Shown here piece after piece: positions 1 through 12,600 of a stretch of DNA of 64,000 nt. Source of the stretch: Lutjanus erythropterus (Eukaryota; Chordata; Actinopteri; Lutjaniformes; Lutjanidae); the NCBI GenBank assembly GCA_020091685.1, contig CM034594.1, forward strand, positions 5,268,903-5,332,902, written 5' to 3'. Every line of letters begins with the position of its first letter. Position 1 is the first letter of the stretch. A model generated the notes under the pieces. It had not been told where the DNA came from. It made no database searches and was given only the letters and a program-made list of their open reading frames with translations. Both the position numbers and the translations under genes were made by a program.

Positions 1-1288
1 TGTAGTCAGAATGTGTCAGAACCAGTATATCAGCACTCAACAGGAGCCGTGCATAGCCACATTCAGCCTAAGCAGGATGTCATATTAACCAGATATTTTT
101 TCTGACACTGACTGAATGTTTTTAACAAATCTGAAGGTCGTCCATGTTTTGACAGATTATAACACTGAAGGAGATCAACCAGAACGAGTGGTTGTGTCTG
201 TGGCATCGAGGGAGAGATCACCTTAAGCCATATAAATGATAGATAGAGAAATCTTTAAAAAAAAAAGAGACGTTTTTCAAAATCCATGAAGGGATTAAGG
301 GAGAAGATCAAACAAACTATTTATATATTGGAAAAAAGAAGGAGAGAGAAGCTGCCTGCCCCAACACCACACCTGACTGCTGGGGCACGGCACAAGTAGG
401 GAGGGAGAGACAGAAAGAGACACTGCTGGCAGAAGAGCTGTGGACTGTATTATTCTGAGCAGCATGCATGGGCATGAATTACAATAATATTGCTGAAGAT
501 TTCTTGCTTTTTCCCTGATGGTCTGAATAAGTCGCTAAATTTGTCACTCACTGCTGTTTATAAATAAAGGGGGCTTTGAGTCTGAAGAGTCGCCAAACCC
601 AGTGTGACAGTTGCCAAGTTGGCAACAGTGAACCCAATAATTATGATGTGGTTGATAAACGAGGTGTAAAAAAGAGGGATTGATGCAGTGGAGGATGAAG
701 GACAAGCAAGTGGCTAAAACTACTTTTATCAGCCAGCGGCAGCCCTCTGTGCTGTCAGCAGACCTCCACTGCTGACATGAAAAGTGAGTGTACAGTTGTT
801 GTCTCTGTTCATCTTGTCTTTCTGTGCCCTTACAAATGCATAATCTTTAAGGTTGTTCTGTATATTAAATGTTATTGCGACTGAGTTCTTTTTTGACAAT
901 TAAGTGATATTCAATAGGCTACATCTTATCATCATTAAAAAAAATGAAAATTAAAATGATGGGTATAAATAGATTGTGACAGAATTTTTACAACCCTGCC
1001 TGTCTGTCTAAATGATGGACAATGAAGAATGTCAAAAGCAACCGATGGGACAGACATGTGGAGATTAACCTGTGAGGAGAGCAGCCTGCTGGTGTTAGCA
1101 CTGCTAACATTATCCACACTTGAAAAACAAATATGGCTTTGTTTTCTGAGTATTTTCTAATTTTCAGACTAGTTGAAATCTAAATTTCTATTTAATTGAG
1201 AGGGAAATTAATCAGACATTAGGAACATTAAAAATAAATATGTTCCCTATTTAAGGAAGCAAAAATGAAAATGTGACTCTAAATGCAC
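1..1288 (-). other. arhgef12: arhgef12 intron 22 (partial)
   Basis: No exon was found in either frame or strand. About 935-1230 resembles the internal part of the hAT-like element at 5805-6641: shared motifs are GATTGTGACA, CATGTG, ATTAACCTG and GCACTGCTAAC. It is therefore probably a truncated copy. Confidence 0.6.
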
Positions 1289-1427
1289 CTGTCACTTTCT
1301 CTGTCATCCTCTTGCAGTTGGTCCAGGCTGTAAAGGTCAAAGTGCGTCCCAGGGTACGGCAACCCATCCATAGGGTCAGACTGAAGGCCATCGCTCAGTC
1401 TGGAGGGGCCTGAGGTTGGAGTCCCAC
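1289..1427 (-). CDS. arhgef12: arhgef12 coding exon 22, linker before DH domain (last exon in window)
   Basis: Residues 676-722. It begins GTPTSGPSRL and ends DLYSLDQLQEDDRESD plus two bases. Human LARG has DGTPRTLN and PLDQVQEEECEVE at this position. The acceptor is TTGTCTCTCAG and the donor ACAG|GTGCAT. The next exon, leading to the DH domain, is not in the window. Confidence 0.9.
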
Positions 1428-3620
1428 CTGAGAGACAAGAACCAAGTCAGAAACCCACTACTTCCTCCTTCCTCTTCTTCTACTGATGTGTTTGATTCAG
1501 TTGCTCAGTAGCTCACCCAAATCAGTGTCTCGGCTAGTGTCTGAGCTGTAGGTGGCACTGTTTGGAGACGAGGTGTTGAGAGACGTGGAGTGTACAAGTT
1601 CGGAGCCTTCGCTCGATTGGCTGCCTCGTAGACGACCAGCTTCCATGTGTTCGCTTGTCCCCAGTGTGGGCTGAGACAACTGTTTCTGAGGCCGGGGGCG
1701 ACCATCCAAGGCTTTACCCACTGAATACACAGACAGAGGGAGAGGGAGAGAGAGAGAGAGAGAGGAAAGTGGTGACAAAACTTGATAAAGCTTTAAATAT
1801 AGTGCCATAATTTTGGCTCATTCCAAAGTCCTAACTCACCTGATGCTGCTTCAATGCGGCTGGGTCGACGCTGAGGTCCGAGGATGCTGGGAAATCTGGG
1901 TTTCTTTACCTTCTCTTCTCCTTCCTTTTCTGTCTTGATGCTTTTCTGTATTTTATGAAAAAGGAATGTGTAAGGCAGATGATAAATAAGCTATTTCACA
2001 TATAAATGCCAAACTTGGAAAATCATCTGGATTTGTCCTTTCACACATGCAGCTCACAGCAGGAGACTGTCCACATCAGACAGATTTTAAGTACCTTGAT
2101 CTTGGGTAGAAAGTTGATCCTGACCCGTTTGGACTCCAGACTGCGAGGTTCCTTGACCCTCACACCAAGGTGCTTCATGTATGTATAGATGACATACTGC
2201 ATAGTAGTGCTAAATGAAAACCAAAGTGACAGCGCTTCAGTTTGGCAGCTCCTGTCTGAATTCTCACCAACAAAGAAACAGAACGCTAAAACCTGAAGAG
2301 AACAAGCGTCCATATTGTGACTTGCACCATATGTCACACCAGTCGTTCTCGTACAATTTCTACACAAACCATCTGCGATGTGCTGTGACCATATGGCATT
2401 TCAAACAAGACTGTTTCAATCAGTCACACTTTTGAATTATTTAATATAAACATACTGCATTAATTAGACGTTATCTGTAAGAGACTACCCGAGTGTTTCA
2501 TTTATAAACTGTGGAGGATGTAGAATGGGGTTTGGATGACACCAATATGTTCTTATATGTTCTGTTGAAACATCAAAGACCATCCTTTAAAGATTATAAA
2601 AATGTGGCTGCTGACAGATGTTATTAATTTAGCAGAAGGTTTTTTAATAATTAATTAAAAGGAGTTAAAAGGTCTAATAAAATGAGCTGTAACACACTAA
2701 TTATTTTAGATTATTATGAGACACTACAGACTGTAAATGCTATGAAGACACAGATGGTTTGAGGAGCCCTTGAAGCCCAAAACACTCCCCTTCAAATGAT
2801 TTGAGAAATATCCATATCAAGTGACCAAATGCTCCACAATATTAGGATTACTTACCATTTCTCTTCCTCTGTGGTCTGAGTAGTTAACCTATAAACAATA
2901 CAAAGTAGGAAACTGTCAGAGTTGCTAATAACGATCAGAAACACGAGACTGTGAGTATTTGAGCCTCCGAGCAGCATGTCTGTATGCGTGGTATGTGCTA
3001 CTTACAGGATATCTTCTATCTTGGTGATGATGTTTTCAGCGTATGAGCGCTCTCGCTCCAGAGTGACGCGGTCTCTGATCCTCTCTTGGTCCAGTCTGGC
3101 TAACTCTACTTCAGCAACCGTCAGGCCCATACTGCGTTTCTGCCTGCATGTACCAACATGTTGAGTCATACAGTGTGGTTAGGTTGGTAGAGCCTCAGCA
3201 AAAAAATGGCAGCATGCTAAGCAAGACACTTTCAAATTAAATTCTGGATTTTTTTCATTTGCTTTCATACCCTGTCATATTATAAAAACAAAAAAAAAAT
3301 AACACAAATAAACTAAAGATTGAAGTTAAACATTTTTACACAATAAAAATTGAAATGAAACAAGCAAAGCCACTCTGAAAACTAACTGACACTAAACTCA
3401 ATTGAAAACAAAATTAAAAACAAAATAAAAACTAATGAAGTGTACAAAACCATAATAGCTCTGCCTCCCATGACACAGAAAATAACAATTCTGACTTGAC
3501 AAGCTTACCTAAAGTCCTCGAGGTTCTTCTGGATGTCGGGGAGCAGAGAGTCCTGCAGTGTTTGAACGTGTTGTCTGTTTATTTCCTCTGGGATCAGTTC
3601 TGTCCGCCGCCGATCTGTAA

Positions 3621-3660
<40 letters not shown>

Positions 3661-6600
3661 TGACATATACTGTACCCCAAAGACTCTAAAAGGATTATGC
3701 AAAATGCATGCTAAATAGGCACCGTAAAGGGTGAGAAATACTTTCCAAACCATCAGAGCATTTGATTTCTTAACACCTCAGTTAGGAGTGTGCAGTAAGT
3801 GATCAACTTACAGGGACTGTGTAATGAAAATGGTCAAATGGCTGAAGTGAGCCAATAGAAATGCATAAGGTGTGTGGGGAAAAAACCCCCAAACATTAAA
3901 ATATCAGCACAGCATGAAATACTTACCAAGATCAGCAGAGATGGATTCAGGAACAGAAACTTTTAAATTCTGTAGAAGAAAAAAGGAAAAAAGAAACAGT
4001 TTTAAACTTTGATAGTCTCACAATACCAGACAATCCGTAATCTCATCATTTGTTTTTCAGATGAATAGACAACATTTAAAGGCAACAACAACAGATGTTG
4101 ACGCTGTCCTTGGTCTAATTAGTGTTGACCTGCTTTGGTCAAAATCTAATCAGTGACGCACTGTGTAGTCGCAGCACACTGTCAAAGCAAAAGCACCTGT
4201 TTGGCAGTATTTCAGATTTAGACCCAATGCTAACAGGGAAACTGATAACATTAATGAGGCAACTCGTAATTTTTGTCTGATGAAGGTGGCAGCATCTGGA
4301 GGCAAAACATCTAATCTACACACACATCTTCAAGAGCACCTCAAGTGCAAGGCAGCTAAATTGGCCCTGCAGCGAAAACTTGACGGGAGACACTGTTAAA
4401 GATCAAAGTAAGTGCTCTACAGGTATTGAGCATCATCAGTGAATATCTTTTCTCATGAAATGTCTGGTGTAATCAGTAACACAGGTGTTGTCATCAGTTT
4501 ATTAACCAGTGGGAAAACTTCCCCACCATGGCGTCTCATTGAAGAGAACAAAAACTGTACTTACTGCTCCCCTGTCAATGAAGAAAGTGTGGAGGTCCAT
4601 GAACACCCGTCTGGTCTCTTTGGAGTTGGTCTGCTTGTAGAAGTCAGCATAGAGGTAGCACAGCTGTGGACATAAAGGTATAGATTTATTAAAAATGCAG
4701 TGAGCTGTAGTGTCTGCCAGGCTGCATGAAAACAGGAAATGAATACATAAAAGATTTTTAAAAAGTGTGAAAGATGAGGGTCTTACCACAGGAGCAGGGT
4801 CAAACTGAGAAATGACATGGTGAAGGAAGGCTGCGAGGTGGGCAGGGCGAGACTTAAGCTGCTCGATACTGTTAAAGCTGTTACACTGGCCGTTAGTCTG
4901 AAACAAAATCAGTACAATAGATTGTGGCCTTGTTGTCATCTGACGTGTTTGAATAATATCATTCACAACTTGCTTACAAGGGCAGGCTTATAAATACAGT
5001 GTCATGTCTTTTTAAAATATTTTGAATGTGAAAGCTGTGATAGGTGACAGCTGTGTTTGGTGATATTGTGACTGACATGGATGTTACGATTGGCCTGTGG
5101 TAAAATACCTGTTCCTGGTCTGAGTCAAAATAGTCATCCTCAGCTCCAATGATTTGTGTGGAGACGAGGCGTGAGGAAGAGGGACTGCTGACTGTGGTAG
5201 GGGACAGAGAGTCCTGAGGAGAAGACAGTGATAAATGGTGCAATTAGTGTTTTTCATAAATAAATTCTTTCTTGCACTTAGACATTTATAACCCAATTAA
5301 TTTGGAGTATGCTTGCACTGACAGAGATTATTCATAGAACACCTCAAAGCCTGCTATATTTATCAATAAACACACTTTAAAAATGTACTCCTAGCCAAGT
5401 TTGCATCAAAAGAGGGAGTGAATCATTAAATTTATTAAGCAGAATTTGCACACGACCAGAGTGTCTAGCTACCAGGTCAGTGGCGTCCTCTGCCTCTGGA
5501 GAGTGGCAGGAGTTGAAGCTGTTCCTGGGTGTGCTCTTTGGGCTGGGGCAGGACGACTCTCTTGGACACAGGCTCTCTGGAGATCCAGGCCCAAAACCAC
5601 GAGATATCTGAAGGTGGAAGAGAAAAAAAAAACATTCTCATTCTCAATTTTACAAAAAAAAAACAAAAAGAAAAACTTGACTATTAAGGGTCATGTGCAC
5701 CTTTGCACACTGACCTTTCACTTGCAATAAACTTTATTCACTATAAAATGTTTCAGTCCTTTACTGCAAGTAAAAGGACAAACAAAATCTCCCAAGATCA
5801 ACACTAGGGATGTGTGCTATTAATCAACTAGAAGATTAAATGTCACCACCTTTGCTAGTCAGCACCAGAAATGCTAGTTGGTTAAACTATTTATCTATAT
5901 TTTATTAAAGTGAAATGCCAGTTAACTGCTGCCTAGTCTAGTCTGGTCTAAGTTGTTATGCAGCCACTCACCACTAGTCGGGGCTGCAGTCCCATAAGAT
6001 GGCAGGCCCTCTTACCCAGCACATCTGCCCCAATGGCCCATACAGCCCCGAATGTTTTTAATCAGCAAAGTGGGACAAAAGAAAGCCCACAAAACCAGTG
6101 GTTTTGGAAGTGTTTTGATATATAAAATTAAAATAATGTGGAATGTAGATTGTGACAAAATAAAGTGAAATATAACCACTTAACTGGAGCAACATGTGAC
6201 CACATTCAACATTAACCTGCAAGCAGAGAAGCTGCTGCTAATAGCACTGCTAATGTTAGCCACACTGTATAACAGGCAGGCAGCTAACATCAGCTCTGTG
6301 TTTCACTCTGAAAAGTTTAAGTATACAGTGAGTTGTTGTCACATTTTGTAGGTTAATGTGCGATGTTCGTTTTGCATGGCCAAAGTGCCAAATTTCACCA
6401 GCATTTAAAATACGATTTGGCAAATGTAGACTGTGATTGATGGTGTGTGACAGTTTCAAATGACTCTTAATACACACAGAATTTTTTCGGACAGTGTTTA
6501 ACATTATTAATTGGTCGACTGTGTTTAACTGCTTTCCGAGTGTTTTTGGAAAGCAGTTAAAACCGAACACTACTGAGTATACAGACTAGTCTAAATTAAA

Positions 6601-9600
6601 ATTTTAACCAACAGGGAAATTAGTAACAAGGAACATCCCTAATCAACATCTGCTGCAAAGTATTTTATTTGATTAGTTATCAGACGTGACCAGCAGTGAT
6701 TTGAATGCAGAATTGATAGATACATTTATTATATTTGCATTGGTTGCACTGGTTTCCCACAAAATGATACACACTCCTACACTGCACCTCAGGGCAATTT
6801 CATCATTTGGAATTGGTTTGGCATTTTCTGAGTGCACTAAGGCCAAATGTCAGGGCAGCAAGGGCACAAAGTAAAACAATGATTTTAAGCCCATCGAAAA
6901 AATGAATTTAACTTAAGGGGTTAAGGATGATTTAATTTAGTCATTCAGTCATTATTTTGAGATGGTGTCTTACGTTTATATCACGTCAACGCTTCTGTCC
7001 ATATTAATATGGTCTCTTTCTTGCAATTTGTCCTGAATGCTCTCTGTCTGCTCCAAGTCTGCATCTAACTTAATTAGCCTGGTGGTTTTCCAGCTGTTCA
7101 TACCAGACTTGAAATCTAGCCTACAACTGGTTATGTGACAGCATTTCACTTGATGTTGCCTAATCAGAATGGCAACAAAGACATTTGTATCTAAAAAACG
7201 CAATGACAGGAAAGAAGGAGAGGAGAAAATGGGGAAATTAGCTGGAGCAGTGCGGGCGGGGCATCAAATCCACAGTGAGAATGTGTATATTTTCGTGAGT
7301 GGCATTAGGCCAAAATGAGGGAGCAATGGCCATGGTAGACAGTAAATTTCTGCCCTGCGACTCACACTTGGTATTAATGACGTAGCCTAACAAAATGATC
7401 AAAACACGATGCTGAGTGACACTGGTACCAACCAGGACTTTCTCTCTCTGTGTTTCTCTGCAGATCATCTACGAATGTCAGTAACTGTTTGATCCTTCTC
7501 ACCACTGCAGAACAAACAGGTGTGTGGGAGAAGACTGTCCACTAGTTAACTGATAATGGATGACACTGTTCTCTCGCAAGGATTGAAAAATAAAAAATGC
7601 TAAAATGGGTTGCAAAATATACTTGGGAACCACTCAAATGAAGATTGTGTGTGGAAGACACTGTGGCATGTGTAACATCCTGCTGTTCACAGATGGGTCC
7701 GCTGTCATGTGAAGGAAGGAGAGCAGGAGTGGGGTGCGCAGCTCCAAGAATAGAAAATCAATATGTGGAGGCTAACAGTGATATTGTGGCACACTGCCAT
7801 AAATAAATTAATGTATAAGAAACACTGACGGTGTTGTCGAGATCTGAAGTAGCCAAAGCTAAGCAGGGCTAATTTAGATGGATTCATTTACTTTAGCATT
7901 AAGCCATGAATCTACTGTCCCAGATCTTATCTAGCCTTGGGAATAAGGCTTAATATAAAGTTCAAAAGAAAACCGTAATTATGTTGGTTAGCTGATAGGT
8001 AACAACTTACAGGACTGCTACTCCAGGACAGGTCCGTACTGTTGTCTCCTTTAGAGGTGGGAGTGGGCTCTGGCTCAAACATGCTACCATCGTCTGCTTC
8101 ACCACCTGGAACAGCCTCCTACGAGTTCATGCAAACACAAAATTTGTTACGGAATATTACATAACAACAAGATTCACAGTAAAGAATTAAACATGTTTCA
8201 GGTGAAGACCAAATAAACAGGCTACATTGGTAAGAAACATATGAATGAATGAGTATTTTTAGAGTGTAATCTCATAGAATCTAACTTTGAGAAATGAGAG
8301 AGCAAACTAATATGTTGACATACATAACAGAGGGTTCAGCGAGTGGTGTATGTAAAATAAACTGTCACACAGACACAAAAGAATGGCTTCCCACAGAGAA
8401 AGCATAATCCTCTGATAAGATTAGGATTAATGTTTGTCTGGAGTGATCCCTAAACGCACTGCACAAAATTATGTAAAGACTGCCTAGATGCTGCTGGTAC
8501 ATCAGTGTCCCTATTTTGCATGTATGTGGAGGTAGTGAGTCAGAGGGAGGTCATTTGCTTTACCTGTGTTGCCCCAGTGGCCTTGAAGAGCTGACCCTGC
8601 AGCTGAGGAATGTGTTTCTTAGCTTCCTGGATGTCTTTCAGTAGTTTGGGGGAGGGGTTCCTGCTGTATTCCTCCTTCATGGCCTATACAGTGAGAGAGG
8701 TGAAATCAAAACAAGAAATCAGGGCCGGTAGCATCCTGTTGTTTGTATACAATCAGGCCAGTGGTATCAAGGTTCAAGGTTCAGCTGTAGTCATTTAACA
8801 ATACAGTTTGCACAGTCAAAGGCAGTTGTAGTCCCTTCCACACACAGAAAATGTTCAAATAGATGTTGAAATATTTAAATGAGAACAGAATAAAACAATA
8901 AAGAACAAGTATAACAAGCATGTAGCAAAGGTTAGAGGGAGCTACTGGCCACATCTACACGTGTTGCCTTCTTGGCTCATGAATGTTGTATGTTGACTGA
9001 CTCTGGTATGAACTGTGAAGAAAATACTGTCTCAATATCTCTGCATGACAAGCAGAAGCCTGTCAGCAGATCATACTATCAGCCTTCTATGTTCTATTTA
9101 AAGATGGATGAGAGCTTTCATTTTCAACACAGACAATAACAGAATATTCTTTCAAAGGGTTTAACTGTGCAATAAAGGGCGCAAGAAACCTCACTATTGC
9201 TAACATCTAGCAAGGAAAACTGTGTTACAATGCAGACATGACTGTAAGTGACAGTGATTGTTATGCTAACCTGCAGCTCCTGCTGCTCTCTGGAGAGCAT
9301 CTTTTGCAAGAAGTCAACCTTCTGGTTGCAGCCACTGTTATTCTCATCCTGTGGGAAAAAATGAAAAGTGAAGTTGAAAAGCAGATAGAGGAAGTGTGCA
9401 TGCATTCAAGCAATCATTGGATTTAGGTTACATTTGACATATTTAGCAAATATTTAAGCATAAAGAAAATCTGTAAAGGAGGATGAGATATGAAGAAGCC
9501 ACTACAAAAATAAGAGCACATTCAGACTGTATTCAGACTGCAGACAAAAATTTTATTTTTTTGTAACTCATGTAAAACATGTTTTGTAATGAGAGTGTGA

Positions 9601-12600
9601 ACAGTATAAACACACAGAATATAATCTTTTCAATTCTGATTTGAGCCACTTTCATATGAGGTCCTAAATCAGATACATGCATAATTTATTGCAATGTGAC
9701 CTCGTGTGAAAATTCATGTTGAAATTTATGTGAATTTTACATCACTTTAGGATGACATTTGTCACAATTCTCACAAATTTGCTGGTTTCCACTGCACAGC
9801 ATCTTATAAATGAAACCATAAGTGCTGACTTCAGTGGCCTCCATATTAACTTCTGTAAAACATGCTGTGTGTGTCATGTCTTTATTATTGTTGTATTGCG
9901 CATGAGGATCAGTTCAGGACTAGAATCTGATATCTGCAACAATTCAAATTGTGATCTAAACAATTAATCCTAATGGAGCACCAAGGCTTGTAGTGTGAAT
10001 GTAGCCTTAGAAGGAAAAGAAAGACACAGGTAACCTAAGCGAAAATGTCAAATATGATGAGGAAGGAGGATGACGAAGGAAAGTTTGTGGAGCTAAGAAA
10101 TTGTAAAAGGGCAACAGAAGCTGATGTCTTTCGTACCCATGATGGGAGAGTGGAGGAGAAGCGGTCCTGAGGACTGTAGGGGCGTTCTGCCGCTGGAGAG
10201 TTTGGAGAGGAAATGCTAACACCCAACATTTCAGACTCTGCTTCAGACAAAGGGATCTGAGCGAGCCCTGGGGGCCGCCCCAGCACTGTGAGGGCCACAT
10301 AGGAGCCCGCTAGAGTGGGGTGAAAAAAAATATCAAAGTGAAGCATCAGGTTTACTTTAAGGTTTGTTTTGAAAATGTGAGAACACAGACAGAGGAACTT
10401 ACATTTGATAAGCTTCACCACCTCAATGTGATTAGAATGTGTAACAAGGGTCCCGTTAACCTGGAAGACAAGAATAGTAGTATAATGAGAATGAACAGAT
10501 ATCAAAAGGACCAAAACCTCCCATTCCATCCAAAATACTATCGGATACAAGTTCACTTATCCAGTGTTTCTTTGGTGGGAGTTTTTTCAGATTTCCAGTT
10601 TTTAAATACACATTTTTTTTGCTGCTATACTTAGAGACTGACAGAGACCGTAGAGATACTGACTGACCAGCAGGTGGCAGCCTACAGCCTCTGTATTGGC
10701 CTTGGACAGGAAAACCGTGACGTTAGCAGTTTAAAGGCACAGAGGCAGATGAACACAATACCTTGATGATCCTGTCTCCTGTCTGAACACCTGCCCGCAT
10801 AGCAGCTCCATCTGGCAAACACAGAGGAAAAAGAGCGTTAAAGCAACAGAGGAGGTGTGGAAATAGAAGAATGAAATGGACGGAGGGGAGACAGGCAGGA
10901 AAACACAAAAGACACATGGTTTCATGTTGGAATTGTAAATATTTCTGCACAGTGAACACACCATGTAGCCTCGACAGAGCAGATGTTGCAAAGTGACTAT
11001 TTGAGTGCTATTTTGAAAGACCATAACAGTGGTTATATTACGAGAAGGACCTGTTTCACAGCTCCACCCCAAACAAAGGGATTTAGGCCTGAGACAGGTT
11101 ATTATGAGATCCACGTCTGACTCTATAGTCAGCAGCAAACAGCTGAAGTATTTTGTAAACCAAATACAGTTTTACTGAAACATACAACTCATGATGTGCA
11201 TTTTGGGTCTTCAGTTTTGTATTAGTATGGGAATTCTTAGGACATAATCTGTGATCGGTCAATCTAAAAGTAATATAAAATAATCCAAGATAAGATATAC
11301 CTTGACACTAAAGAAAATTCTTGTGGCACAGATTGCTCAAAAAACTGCAGTAATATAAGAATAAAAACAATAGACTAACAAATATACAATGTGTAGGGAG
11401 TAAATGCAAAAAACAGTGCCTAATAGAATAAAAAGTAAAATAGGTTAAGTAAAAAAGTAAACTAATTAAACAAAAATAGAAATCTACTATTCGTGAGTCA
11501 CTGATCTCCTTCAAATCCCTTCTTTAAACATACTTTTATTGAGGACACTTTCCTGATTTTAACAGTTTTGAACTGTTTTTATTTCTTAAAATGTTTTCAT
11601 CTTCCTATTCTTGCCTTTTACATTATTTTGTTTTTTATGCACCGAATTGTTTTTGATCCATTTTCTTTTAAAACCTGATGATTTTACAACCTGCTGCCTT
11701 TGTAAAGTGGATACTTAATAAAAAAGTATTGCACATGACATTGAGGAAGAAATGGTCCATATAATATTGTTACAAGTGTTCTCAATGTCCTTTTGTCAGC
11801 TGTGTGGAGGGTGGAGTTTGACAGCCACTGATAAAAAAAGACCTCGATGTGTAACATAAATGATTTGTAAATGTGATTAGATATTTGGATTTAATCCATG
11901 TCTGATCAAAAAACAAACATTATGTTTCATTGACAAGCAAAAACTTAGTCAGAGTTCTTGCTTGTTTTAAACGTAAACAAAGGTATGAACGGGAAAAGTT
12001 GCAGCAAGATACTACAGATACAATTTTATTTGCTTCATATTTCACAATGAAAGCAAATAATTTATATAAATTATTCAAATGAAACGAAGTAGCTTGCTCT
12101 TTGTGTTGAGTCAGTAAAAGCACAAATGGGGAGCCATACAGGGAGAGTTAAAGGCTGCCAAACACAGATGACAGTGCAACAAAAAAAAGTCCTCGATCAG
12201 TTCCTTCCTCTTCCGTCTCTCCACTAATGTACAGAGCATGTAATGTGCTCTGTGACCTGATAACAGCTCCCATCATCCTCTGCAGACAGTGCAAAGGGGG
12301 GACCACATAAGTATCCTGTCAAAGTCCCCTCTTTTGAAGACAACATGATAAAGCAGAAGCTGCAGCTACTGTGAAACCACTGAGGAGGATATATACAGTC
12401 AGTAGCTTCACTTCTCTAAGTAAGTAAGTGCTTGAGTGGTGGTGGTTGCTGAGTTCCAATTACCCCTCGCAACTCTGAGTTCAGAGCAAACTACCATGAC
12501 AGTTTGATGTCAGTGCATGAAAAGGGAGCCACACATCTCTATTACAATGGCTTAGACCAGAAGTCGTCATTGTTATAACATCTTTTTCTTCTTCCTTTTA

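Noticed and set aside
1-1288. Possible further arhgef12 exon leading into the DH domain
   Set aside because: No stretch resembles the conserved residues before the DH domain, and no phase-2 acceptor followed by a plausible frame was found.
5446-5730. Plus-strand 94-residue frame over arhgef12 exon 11
   Set aside because: Shadow of the minus-strand exon, with no independent support.
10731-11138. Minus-strand 135-residue frame overlapping PDZ exon 5
   Set aside because: It is in a different frame from the PDZ exon and mostly intronic. Only 10762-10811 is coding.
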